Shown here in pieces: positions 1 through 7,096 of a stretch of DNA of 11,487 nt. The DNA is from Candidatus Aminicenantes bacterium UBA647. Its GTDB lineage: Bacteria; Acidobacteriota; Aminicenantia; UBA2199. The notes under the pieces were generated by a model. The model ran no database searches. It was not told the origin of the DNA and saw only the letters and a list, made by a program, of their open reading frames with translations. Made by a program: the position numbers and the translations under genes. Every line of letters begins with the position of its first letter. The first letter of the stretch is position 1. The stretch is from the NCBI GenBank assembly GCA_002299555.1, contig DBOL01000073.1, forward strand, positions 1-11,487, given 5' to 3'.

Positions 1-2150
1 GGTTGTTTTTCAACTCTTGATCTGAAGATATTAATGGTTTCAGACTCGAACATTACCGGTTCAGATCTCTTCATCAGCACATCAGCATAAATATTGTATG
101 AATTGATAAGATCGCCTGCTCCAGCAAGAGCAATAGCATATAAAATGTTACTTTTTCTGTATTCAGGAAGCTTTTCTCTGACGTAAGAGAGATATTTAAC
201 CGCATTATGATACATTTCAAGATCAAGAAATGCTCTGCCAATGAAATAGGAAGCATCTATCCTGTCAAAGTATCTTTCAATTTTATTCAAATATTGTTCA
301 TCTCCTGTTAATGCAAATAGTCTGGATAATGCAAATGGAGATCCGGGTGTTTTATTCAGTGCAGTTTTAAAATATTCTATTGCCACTTCAGGAACTCCCC
401 TTTTCATATTAATAACTCCCAAAAAATATGCCGGTTGAGAAGAGTGATCAAAATCTCTTTTGAACCTATAGTCATTTTTCTTAAGATCTATCAGTATTTT
501 TTCAGACTCATCAAATCTACCGGCATTTAGTAGAAGAATTGCATAATTCAATTTTTGTGAAAAAGTTAATTCAGTCGGATCTTTAATATAGTCAAGTGAA
601 AATGATGAAAACCCGCTCTTACCGAAATTAAGTCCTGCCGGCCTTCTTCCCTCTTCAAGCCATGGAGTTAATGTCAATGATCTGGCTGCTAATTCTTTTG
701 CCTCTTTAAAGTTTAATTTGTCTCTCTGTGTTCTTGCCTCATTCCATAATCCAGCTGATCTTCCGTACACATCCCAGAGAAAATCTTCCTCTTTCATATG
801 ATCGTTCTTTACCATTAATAATGGGATACCTGCTGCAATCACTATTAACAGAACAAGTATCAATTTAGGTTTTTTAATAACAAATTCCAGGAATAAGCAA
901 ACAAAAAATATCAAAATGATTATGATCGAGACCCTTTGTCTTGAAGACACATATCCGACAAGCAATACTCCAAGCTGAATTAGAAGTATTGTGTAAAAAG
1001 GAAAAAATTCCAGAAACCGTTTTGAACCTGCAACCATTCCAGATATTGCAAGTATTGATATTATCCAGAAAGGGAAAAGGGGAAATCCGGATATTCTCAG
1101 TTTTGAATCATATTCATTTGCCTCCAGGACATCATGACGCCTATAGTCATGAAAAAAAAAGTGAAGTTTCAGAATAGAATTTTGAATAAAATGAAAAGGA
1201 TCATCAATAATAAAATTCAGTGCTTTCCCTGACCAGAAACTATTCACTTCTTTTATAGTAAGATCTTTACCGGTTATTCTCCTCGCAAAATCTCTGTATA
1301 TCTGATGGTGAATATCCGGCTCACCTACATACTCATAAGCCATATCATCAACAAGTGGAGGATAGATCGCACTCTGCCCGGTTGTGTTGGGATTATTCCC
1401 TTCGAAAAGGATATATCCTGGATTCTGGTAATAAAAAGAGAAATCCCCGGTATTAACAAAATTCATTGTAATTATTATTAAGATTGCGGCAATGGAAGGA
1501 ATAATGAAAGATAAAATTGCCCGAGAATTAACAGGTTTATTCTTTGTTCCTTTTGAATATAGATAGAGCCATAAAGGAATTATTATAACAAGAAAAAACA
1601 GATTTGATCTTGTCAAAAGAGTCAGGGAAAGAAAGATCCCTGATAATAATAAATTTCTATTCAACAATGGTTTTTGTGCTTTAAAATAGTTGAAAAGAAA
1701 ATATATCATTGCAGTGACAAAAAATATCTGAAAAGGTTCGGGTTCCATTACTTTCTCATATATGAGAATTTCAGGAGAAATTAAAAATATCAAATATCCT
1801 GTCAGAGATACCGGTAAAGGGAAAAAAAATCTCAAAATCAAAAATAAAAACATTGCTGACAATGATATAAGCAGAACCTGCATCCCCAAAGCGGGAGCGA
1901 CAGGATCCCTGAAAGTTTTGTTCAACAATATATGAAATTGGAGGTAAAGGGGACTGAAATCTGAGATCCTCTCCGACGGCAGATCACCGGATATCAGTTT
2001 TTCTGCTCCGGATAGATACTTTTGGAATGGCTTACCCGAGATCGGAACTAAATTAAGAAGAATTGCAGAATGAACCAGTATTGCAATTATAAGTAGAGAT
2101 AGAGGGATTATACGGTTTTTGTTCCGGGTAATAGATAGGGACTGTATCAT
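1..2150 (-). CDS. GT-C-like polytopic membrane glycosyltransferase with C-terminal TPR-like domain (partial, runs off left edge)
   Basis: The frame opens with ATG at 2150 and stays open for 716 codons to the window edge, so the 3' end is missing. The N-terminal ~450 residues are membrane protein: helices near residues 14-36, 90-110, 114-131, 140-156, 166-180, 352-370, 385-400, 403-421 and 427-446. The loop after the first helix has the GT39/ArnT-like layout (Y45...A49, E50, G55, then F-S-P-L-Y at 65-69). E50, D56 or D64 could be the catalytic acid. A second hallmark is M-E-P-E-P near 135-139, then L-L-T-R-S-N near 177-182. Residues after ~450 look soluble and hold TPR-like helix pairs (for example A-Y-F-L-G-V-I then A-I-E-Y-F-K-T-A-L). 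Such enzymes transfer sugar from a polyprenyl-phosphate donor at the outer membrane face. The ATG overlaps the upstream GT2 stop (ATGA), which suggests translational coupling. Donor and acceptor are unknown. The family call is from motif layout only. Confidence 0.8.
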   Translation of the reverse strand, partial: MIQSLSITRNKNRIIPLSLLIIAILVHSAILLNLVPISGKPFQKYLSGAEKLISGDLPSERISDFSPLYLQFHILLNKTFRDPVAPALGMQVLLISLSAMFLFLILRFFFPLPVSLTGYLIFLISPEILIYEKVMEPEPFQIFFVTAMIYFLFNYFKAQKPLLNRNLLLSGIFLSLTLLTRSNLFFLVIIIPLWLYLYSKGTKNKPVNSRAILSFIIPSIAAILIIITMNFVNTGDFSFYYQNPGYILFEGNNPNTTGQSAIYPPLVDDMAYEYVGEPDIHHQIYRDFARRITGKDLTIKEVNSFWSGKALNFIIDDPFHFIQNSILKLHFFFHDYRRHDVLEANEYDSKLRISGFPLFPFWIISILAISGMVAGSKRFLEFFPFYTILLIQLGVLLVGYVSSRQRVSIIIILIFFVCLFLEFVIKKPKLILVLLIVIAAGIPLLMVKNDHMKEEDFLWDVYGRSAGLWNEARTQRDKLNFKEAKELAARSLTLTPWLEEGRRPAGLNFGKSGFSSFSLDYIKDPTELTFSQKLNYAILLLNAGRFDESEKILIDLKKNDYRFKRDFDHSSQPAYFLGVINMKRGVPEVAIEYFKTALNKTPGSPFALSRLFALTGDEQYLNKIERYFDRIDASYFIGRAFLDLEMYHNAVKYLSYVREKLPEYRKSNILYAIALAGAGDLINSYNIYADVLMKRSEPVMFESETINIFRSRVEKQ

Positions 2151-2878
2151 CCCTTTAAATGGTTCTTAGGACTTACTATTCTCATAAAGATCATTTTTAA
2201 CATAACATAAAATGCCCTTACCCCATCTCGCCAATTGATCTTTTTCCCCTCAGCATACGTCCTGCCGTGATAGGATATCCCCACTTCATATATTCTCAAT
2301 CCTTTTATACGGGAAAGTTTATAAGTAACCTCCGGTTCAAATCCGAACCTGTTCTCTTTAAGCCTGATCTTTTTTATCACATTGCTTTTGAAAACCTTAT
2401 AGCATGTTTCCATATCTGAAAGATTCAGATTACATATCATATTTGAAAACAGTGTAAGCGTCTTATTTCCTACTGAGTGCCAGAAGTACAACACCCGCTT
2501 TGCCTCTGTAGTCATAAATCTCGACCCATAAACAATATCAGCTTTGCCTTTCAAAATAGGTCCCAGCAATTTCGGATATTCACACGGATCATATTCAAGG
2601 TCTGCATCCTGGATCAAAATTATATCCCCTGATGCTTCATCTATCCCTTTTCTCAGACAAAACCCTTTCCCTCTGTTCTTCTCATTTTTTAGTACCCTGA
2701 TGCCTTTGAACCGTTCTGCCAGTTCTTCTGCAATACTTAATGTTTTATCGGTTGAACAGTCGTCAACAATGAGGATCTCCTTTTTCAGTTCCAAAGGGAC
2801 ACCAAGGACAATTTCAACAATTTCTGACAAAGTACTCTCTTCGTTGTATGCCGGAATGATAATACTGAGTAATTCCAT
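2147..2878 (-). CDS. DPM1-like GT2 glycosyltransferase (polyprenyl-phosphate sugar synthase)
   Basis: A 243-residue single-domain GT-A enzyme. It opens with S-I-I-I-P-A-Y-N-E-E (5-14), followed by V-D-D-C-S-T-D (38-44), the DxD metal site Q-D-A-D-L (90-94), Y-G-S-R-F (117-121), the D-M-E-T-C-Y-K-V-F segment (155-163) and E-G-K-K-I-N-W-R-D-G near 210-219. This order is typical of dolichyl/undecaprenyl-phosphate mannose or glucose synthases. There is no long hydrophobic C-terminus, so it is the soluble or peripheral DPM1 type. A longer frame begins with TTG at 2923, and an ATG lies at 2890. I chose the ATG at 2878 because GGAG sits six bases before it and the conserved fold starts there. It follows the Fe-S gene after 53 bases, and its stop TGA (2147-2149) overlaps the start of the GT-C gene. 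It probably makes the lipid-linked sugar which that neighbour uses. The sugar identity cannot be read. Confidence 0.9.
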   Translation of the reverse strand: MELLSIIIPAYNEESTLSEIVEIVLGVPLELKKEILIVDDCSTDKTLSIAEELAERFKGIRVLKNEKNRGKGFCLRKGIDEASGDIILIQDADLEYDPCEYPKLLGPILKGKADIVYGSRFMTTEAKRVLYFWHSVGNKTLTLFSNMICNLNLSDMETCYKVFKSNVIKKIRLKENRFGFEPEVTYKLSRIKGLRIYEVGISYHGRTYAEGKKINWRDGVRAFYVMLKMIFMRIVSPKNHLKG

Positions 2879-2931
2879 TTGTTTCTCCATTAAATTGATA
2901 TCATCCCGGAACAAAAATATCAATTAAAATC

Positions 2932-3231
2932 CTAATCTTTATCTAAATGAATAGTCCCTGAAAGATATCCGGAGAATATACTTCTAAAATCTACTCCTTT
3001 CGAACATGAGTTCTGGCAATATCCGCAAAAGAGGCATACGGAGATCAATTCCCTCATCTCTTCATTGTCAGAAATATTTCCTTTTAACAATTCTCCAATA
3101 AGATTGATCCTCCCTCTCGGAGAATAAGGCTCAGTAAGTTCTATCTCAAATACCGGGCAACTGCTGTTACAACTCCCACATAAAGTGCATACATCAACCA
3201 GCTTTCGCAGATCTGACAAATCAATTCCCAT
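2932..3231 (-). CDS. Small di-[4Fe-4S] ferredoxin-like protein, GlcF/LutA-type N-terminal module only
   Basis: A 99-residue protein with two four-cysteine motifs: C15-C18-C21-C25 followed by P, and C66-C69-C72-C76 followed by S-K-G-V-D. Between them lies E-P-Y-S-P-R-G-R-I-N-L (34-44), which resembles the region between the two clusters in glycolate-oxidase GlcF, LutA and related Fe-S subunits. Those proteins are usually 250-430 residues and carry CCG domains after the clusters. Here the frame ends with TAG about 20 residues after the last cysteine, and only 53 bases separate it from the next gene, so nothing of the CCG part remains. Its ATG directly follows the TGA of the upstream GT4 gene, with no strong Shine-Dalgarno site, so it is probably translated by coupling. 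All eight ligands are intact, which argues against simple decay. It is likely a cytoplasmic electron carrier or a truncated subunit. The partner and the reason for its place among glycosyltransferases are unknown. Confidence 0.85.
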   Translation of the reverse strand: MGIDLSDLRKLVDVCTLCGSCNSSCPVFEIELTEPYSPRGRINLIGELLKGNISDNEEMRELISVCLFCGYCQNSCSKGVDFRSIFSGYLSGTIHLDKD

Positions 3232-4425
3232 TCAATGTTTTCCGCTCTGTTTTATATCAATAATTTCTCTAATCTGAGTTGAGATCTTATTAATTACAAT
3301 ATCCCATGAATAATATTTGTTGACATATTCAAAACCCTTCTTTCCCATCCTGTCTCTTCTTACTCTGTTCCCGTAAAGTATATTAAAATTTTTCATAAAT
3401 TCTTCTTCATTTGAGAATGATAATCCTCCACCTGATGCTTCGACATGCTCCATTAACACTTCACAATTGGAATTTACCAAAACAGGTGTTTCCTGTACAA
3501 AGGATTCAAGTGTGGTTATAGATAAGCTCTCCAGAGGTGACGGCTGGACAGAGCAAACGGCACCTTTGAAAGCAGATGTCTTATCCTCTTCTGACACATA
3601 GCCAACATACTTAATACCGTCAATATCCGGTATATCCATCAATTTTTTGCCCATCAGGACAAGGTCGACAACTCTATTGCTCCTTAATTGTCTGAAAGCT
3701 TCAAAAAGTAACTCAAGGCCTTTCCCCTTTTCTATTCTTCCTGCGTAAAGGATAAAGGGAGATACGATAAGATAATTCCGTCTGAAGATATTCTCATCAA
3801 TATCCCTTTTCACATCAACTCCGGTTCTCACCAAAATCATTTTTCCGTGAGGAGAGAATTTTTTTTCAACCATTTTCATCTCTGAGCTTGTAAGAAAAAA
3901 AAGTGCATCGGGTTTCATAAAAACGTCTTTCATGATCCCCATATTTATTGGAGGTTCCTCATGAGCGGTCGGGAAAAGAATCGCTGGCTTTTTAAGGATT
4001 CTCAGAGTTTTTACTGTTGTATAATACAGATATGTAAAGAAAATAAATATATCAAAATTTTCCTGCTCTGCTCTGATCCTATTGATGAGATCTGCTGATA
4101 CAGGCCCCTGAAGATCGATCCACTCATCTTCCGTAATCTCCTTGTCGATAATATTTTTATCAAAGAATCTACCTGACAGATCGTTAAATTTTTCTATCTC
4201 TCTTAAAACATCAACCTTGAATCTTTTAATAACAACACCTTTTAGAATTGATTCACCCGGTTCGTATTCATTCTCCCATGTAATATAATCCGATGCAGTA
4301 GTTGTAAAAACTGTAACATCAAATTCAGAAGCATTAAGTCTCTCTGCAACGTCTCTGGCAAGTGTTTCTGCACCACCGACCACATCTTTGCCATATCTTT
4401 GAACCACAATTCCAATCTTAATCAT
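3232..4425 (-). CDS. GT4-family glycosyltransferase
   Basis: A 397-residue GT-B enzyme. The N-terminal domain has the glycine loop G-G-A-E at 17-20, preceded by V-V-Q-R-Y-G. The C-terminal domain has Y-A-G-R-I-E-K-G-K-G (227-236, with R230 and K235 as candidate phosphate-binding residues) and the EX7E motif, E299 to E307, within P-L-E-S-L-S-I-T-T-L-E-S. It would transfer a nucleotide-activated sugar to a glycan or lipid acceptor in the cytoplasm with retention of configuration. It resembles the two GT4 genes upstream only in fold and is not a recent copy of them. The frame extends to a TTG at 4428. I chose ATG at 4425 because GGAGG lies six bases before it. It overlaps the stop of the upstream gene by 8 bases, and its own TGA abuts the ATG of the Fe-S gene. 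The substrate is not predictable. Confidence 0.9.
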   Translation of the reverse strand: MIKIGIVVQRYGKDVVGGAETLARDVAERLNASEFDVTVFTTTASDYITWENEYEPGESILKGVVIKRFKVDVLREIEKFNDLSGRFFDKNIIDKEITEDEWIDLQGPVSADLINRIRAEQENFDIFIFFTYLYYTTVKTLRILKKPAILFPTAHEEPPINMGIMKDVFMKPDALFFLTSSEMKMVEKKFSPHGKMILVRTGVDVKRDIDENIFRRNYLIVSPFILYAGRIEKGKGLELLFEAFRQLRSNRVVDLVLMGKKLMDIPDIDGIKYVGYVSEEDKTSAFKGAVCSVQPSPLESLSITTLESFVQETPVLVNSNCEVLMEHVEASGGGLSFSNEEEFMKNFNILYGNRVRRDRMGKKGFEYVNKYYSWDIVINKISTQIREIIDIKQSGKH

Positions 4426-5485
4426 CAAACTCCTCCAATATCAATTTAAGTAAAATGCCGGGGTCGGATTCTTTCTCATAATCATCGGCTCTTGAACCGG
4501 CAGCTTTCGCTAATTTATTGGAAATATTTTTATCGTTCAGCACTTTATCTGCGACCATAACTACTTTCTCTAAATCTTTATTACTTAACAGAATGCCCGA
4601 TCCGGAAAGGGTTTCCTCAACTGCTCCTGCCTTATAAGCAATAACCGGGATCCTGAAAAATGCACTCTCTATCAGAGGGAGACAAAATCCTTCATGTTCA
4701 CTCATTGAAAGAAACAGATCTGCACTCCTGTAAACAGAGATAAGTTCAGGGAACGGGATGTGCCCGGTGAAAAAAAGTTCTTCTATATCAAGTCCGAGTT
4801 TATCCTTAAGACTAATTAATGATGAGAAATAGTGAGGGACACTATCCATATTTCCGGCGATGATCAACCTGACATTATCTGAAATTATTTTTTTGTATAC
4901 TGAAAGAAATTTGATCAGGTCTTCGATCTTTTTATTCGGAGTAACCCTGCCAACAAACAAGATATTCTTTCTTCCATCTTTAAATATATCTTCATAGCTT
5001 TTACTATACTCACCTTTATATTCCGCTCTGGAGATCATTATAGGGAAAGTTCTTATATTGCTGAATCCGATCTCCTTCAATTCTGATGCATTGAAATTTG
5101 AATCGGCGATCACAAGATCAAATTTATCCGTAAAAAGTGAAAGTTCCTTACGACCTTTTTCGGTCAGACTTACAAGTTCTTCGGAAAACCCCTTGAAATA
5201 TTCTGAGGGTGTAATGTTATGATAAATCAAAATATTTTTACCTGTATTTTTCAGGAAATAATCATTAATAGGAGAAGATATTGCATAATGATAGATCTTT
5301 ATTGAATCCTCTTCCTCCTTGTATTCGTTGAATAGAGTGCAATATTCTTTAACTTCATCATCAATCGTTATTGCAACGATCCGGCTCTTTAACCCTTTTG
5401 AAATGAGAAATTTATGAAAGCGAAGAACTGAATTCCCTATAGCATCACCATAATGAAAACCTGACAGGAATTGATCAATAACCAT
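4418..5485 (-). CDS. GT4-family glycosyltransferase, tandem copy A
   Basis: A 355-residue GT-B protein. The nucleotide-sugar domain shows F-V-G-R-V-T-P-N-K-K (177-186, with R180 and K185), a G-H-I segment at 241-243 and the EX7E motif E265 to E273 inside S-E-H-E-G-F-C-L-P-L-I-E-S. The N-terminus (M-V-I-D-Q-F-L, then F-H-Y-G-D-A at 10-15) replaces the usual glycine-rich loop with an H-Y-G-D version, as in its neighbour. It aligns without gaps to the gene at 5491-6549, with 169 of 352 positions identical by my hand count. It starts 5 bases after that gene's stop, has no clear Shine-Dalgarno site, and so is probably translated by coupling. Its TAA overlaps the next GT4 by 8 bases. Likely role: adding one sugar of a surface glycan. 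The acceptor is unknown. Confidence 0.9.
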   Translation of the reverse strand: MVIDQFLSGFHYGDAIGNSVLRFHKFLISKGLKSRIVAITIDDEVKEYCTLFNEYKEEEDSIKIYHYAISSPINDYFLKNTGKNILIYHNITPSEYFKGFSEELVSLTEKGRKELSLFTDKFDLVIADSNFNASELKEIGFSNIRTFPIMISRAEYKGEYSKSYEDIFKDGRKNILFVGRVTPNKKIEDLIKFLSVYKKIISDNVRLIIAGNMDSVPHYFSSLISLKDKLGLDIEELFFTGHIPFPELISVYRSADLFLSMSEHEGFCLPLIESAFFRIPVIAYKAGAVEETLSGSGILLSNKDLEKVVMVADKVLNDKNISNKLAKAAGSRADDYEKESDPGILLKLILEEFDD

Positions 5486-5490
5486 TGGGA

Positions 5491-6549
5491 TCAGATTGCA
5501 TTTAACAATTCAAGCAATTTCCCGGGATTAGAATCTTCTGCATATTTATCCAGTCTTTCTCTCCCTGAGTTGATAAGTTTCTCTCTTATTTGTCCATTAC
5601 TTATCAGATATTCCAATGTCCCGGCAACTTTTTCAGGATCCTTTGTATCAAAGATGACACCTCCCTTCCCGACAGTCTCTCTTATGGCACCTGCATCAAA
5701 TGCTGCAACCGGCAGGTCCATTTTAAAACTTTCCATGACAGGAAGGCAGAACCCCTCATGTTCACTCATGGACAAATATACATCTGCAATCCTGTAAACA
5801 GATAAAAATTCATCAAATTTGATATGCCCCGTAAATAGAATATCTTCAGAAGTAAGATAAAAACGTGAAGCAAGATCCCGAACAGCTGAAAAATATTTAG
5901 GAACTGAATTTTGATTCCCCGCCACTATCAACCTTATTGAAGGAGATAAATATTTTTTATAGAAAAAAAGCATTTTCACTGCATCTTCAATTTTTTTATT
6001 AGGAGCAATCCTCCCGACACACAATATATTTTTTCTGTCATCGTTTATAAGATTATAATAACCTTTGTTATAAGGCTTATCATAATCCTTCAGATCTACA
6101 ATTAACGGGAATACTTTCACATTATTAAAATTGAGAGCTCTTAAATCCTCAGCGTTGTAATTTGAGACCCCGATAGAAAGATCGAAACTATCATTCAGAC
6201 TTTCGAGGTGTAAACGTCCATCATTTGTAAATTTTGTAAGAAATTCGGAATAATCAGCAAAAAATTTCGATGGAGTTATATTATGGTAGATAATAACCTT
6301 TTTTCCACCACTATTCCGAAAAAAATCAGTCAGAGGAGAAGGGATCGCATAGTGGAGGATCTTTATAGATTCTGAATTGAATTTATAATCTTTAAACAGG
6401 ATAACCTTATCTATAATATTTTTGTCAGAGGTAAGAGAGATCAGTCTGCTTTCTATCCCTTTAGATATTAGAAATTTATGAAAAGCAAGAGAAGAATTGC
6501 TTGTTGCATCTCCATAATGAAATGCAGGAAGAAATTGTTCTATGATCAT
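5491..6549 (-). CDS. GT4-family glycosyltransferase, tandem copy B
   Basis: A 352-residue GT-B protein, the first glycosyltransferase of the cluster in transcription order. It has F-H-Y-G-D-A at 10-15, C-V-G-R-I-A-P-N-K-K (177-186), and the EX7E motif E265 to E273 in S-E-H-E-G-F-C-L-P-V-M-E-S. It is colinear with the following gene over its whole length. The most different stretches are residues 41-50, 151-170 and 311-320, while 261-270 is identical in both. The ATG at 6549 is supported by the paralogue's matching N-terminus, but no GGAG-type site precedes it, and the 58 bases upstream are very AT-rich. Either it is read from the carboxylase transcript with weak initiation, or from its own promoter (see 6556-6584). 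Substrate unknown. Confidence 0.9.
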   Translation of the reverse strand: MIIEQFLPAFHYGDATSNSSLAFHKFLISKGIESRLISLTSDKNIIDKVILFKDYKFNSESIKILHYAIPSPLTDFFRNSGGKKVIIYHNITPSKFFADYSEFLTKFTNDGRLHLESLNDSFDLSIGVSNYNAEDLRALNFNNVKVFPLIVDLKDYDKPYNKGYYNLINDDRKNILCVGRIAPNKKIEDAVKMLFFYKKYLSPSIRLIVAGNQNSVPKYFSAVRDLASRFYLTSEDILFTGHIKFDEFLSVYRIADVYLSMSEHEGFCLPVMESFKMDLPVAAFDAGAIRETVGKGGVIFDTKDPEKVAGTLEYLISNGQIREKLINSGRERLDKYAEDSNPGKLLELLNAI

Positions 6550-6555
6550 ATTAAA

Positions 6556-6584
6556 TTTTTAACAAAAGTTTTAAGTTTGGTCAA
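6556..6584 (-). promoter_or_regulatory. Candidate promoter ahead of the glycosyltransferase cluster
   Basis: In the 58-base gap between the carrier-protein gene and the first glycosyltransferase, the minus strand reads TTGACC (6584-6579), a 17-base spacer, then TAAAAA (6561-6556), with TG one base before the -10 (extended -10). A start about 7 bases on would fall at or next to the ATG (6549), giving a leaderless message. This would agree with the lack of a ribosome binding site there. The region is AT-rich, so a chance match is quite possible. Confidence 0.25.
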
Positions 6585-6607
6585 ATATAAAAAGAGATCT
6601 GAAGAAA

Positions 6608-7096
6608 TTACTCTACTGAGAAAAGTTCGGCCTTCGGGTCAACAGAACCTCCCTCTTCAACAGAAATTCTCTTAATAATACCTTTTTTAGGAGATTTTAT
6701 CTCATTCTCCATTTTCATTGCTTCAAGTACCAGAATACTTTCTCCTTCCTCAACCTCATCATTTTCGTTTTTAAATATTTTTTTTATTAGCCCGGGCAAC
6801 GGAGATTTTACTACAACTTCTCCTTCCATATCGAATCCGCCACCTGTTTTTCTTGAAGTTGCACTCTTGATAGCAAAACTTCGCCCTTTGAAAAAAACAC
6901 AATGGCCATCTTCAAATTTATCAACAAAGACGTTATAGACTTTATTATTTTCATCTTTTATCAGAATATTTCTTGACCATAGTTTATTTATTGTATAAAT
7001 TTTTCTCTTATCGCCTGATCTGAATTCAAACTCACCATCATTATCCAGAATATCAAAATCCCTTTTTTCCCCATCAATACTAAGGCTGAATTTCAT
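6608..7096 (-). CDS. Biotin carboxyl carrier protein subunit of acyl-CoA carboxylase
   Basis: A 162-residue protein. The C-terminal biotinyl/lipoyl domain (about 92-162) carries the biotinylation motif E-A-M-K-M-E-N with K128 as the modified lysine. Before it come S-P-L-P-G (98-102) and after it S-P-K-K-G, as expected for this fold. Residues 1-80 form a predicted beta-rich region. It resembles the linker (BT-like) domain that joins the carboxylase and carrier domains in one-chain PccA proteins. The carrier shuttles carboxyl groups between the biotin carboxylase and the carboxyltransferase in the cytoplasm. The stop TAA of the biotin carboxylase overlaps this ATG by one base, and GGAG stands six bases before it, so the two are co-translated. 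It is the last carboxylase gene of the set. I assign no symbol because the layout differs from E. coli AccB. Confidence 0.92.
   Translation of the reverse strand: MKFSLSIDGEKRDFDILDNDGEFEFRSGDKRKIYTINKLWSRNILIKDENNKVYNVFVDKFEDGHCVFFKGRSFAIKSATSRKTGGGFDMEGEVVVKSPLPGLIKKIFKNENDEVEEGESILVLEAMKMENEIKSPKKGIIKRISVEEGGSVDPKAELFSVE

Noticed and set aside
74..256. Minus-strand frame of 60 codons with hydrophobic residues.
   Set aside because: It is in a different frame from the long GT-C reading frame, which covers the same bases with good TPR-like sequence.
1152..1160. A run of nine A (nine T in the coding strand) inside the GT-C gene, a possible phase-variation tract.
   Set aside because: The frame is intact on both sides, and runs of eight occur in the carboxyltransferase and carrier genes too. 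AT-rich composition explains it well enough.
941..1177. Plus-strand frame of 78 codons.
   Set aside because: It lies wholly inside the minus-strand GT-C gene, has no recognisable motif and has no ribosome binding site that I could see.
2879..2923. Longer start (TTG at 2923 or ATG at 2890) for the GT2 gene.
   Set aside because: Neither has a good ribosome binding site. The ATG at 2878 has GGAG at the right distance, and the conserved fold begins there.
6585..6610. Possible terminator after the carrier gene: a four-base stem AGAG...CTCT followed by TTTTT on the minus strand.
   Set aside because: The stem is too short and has a long loop with no GC-rich core.
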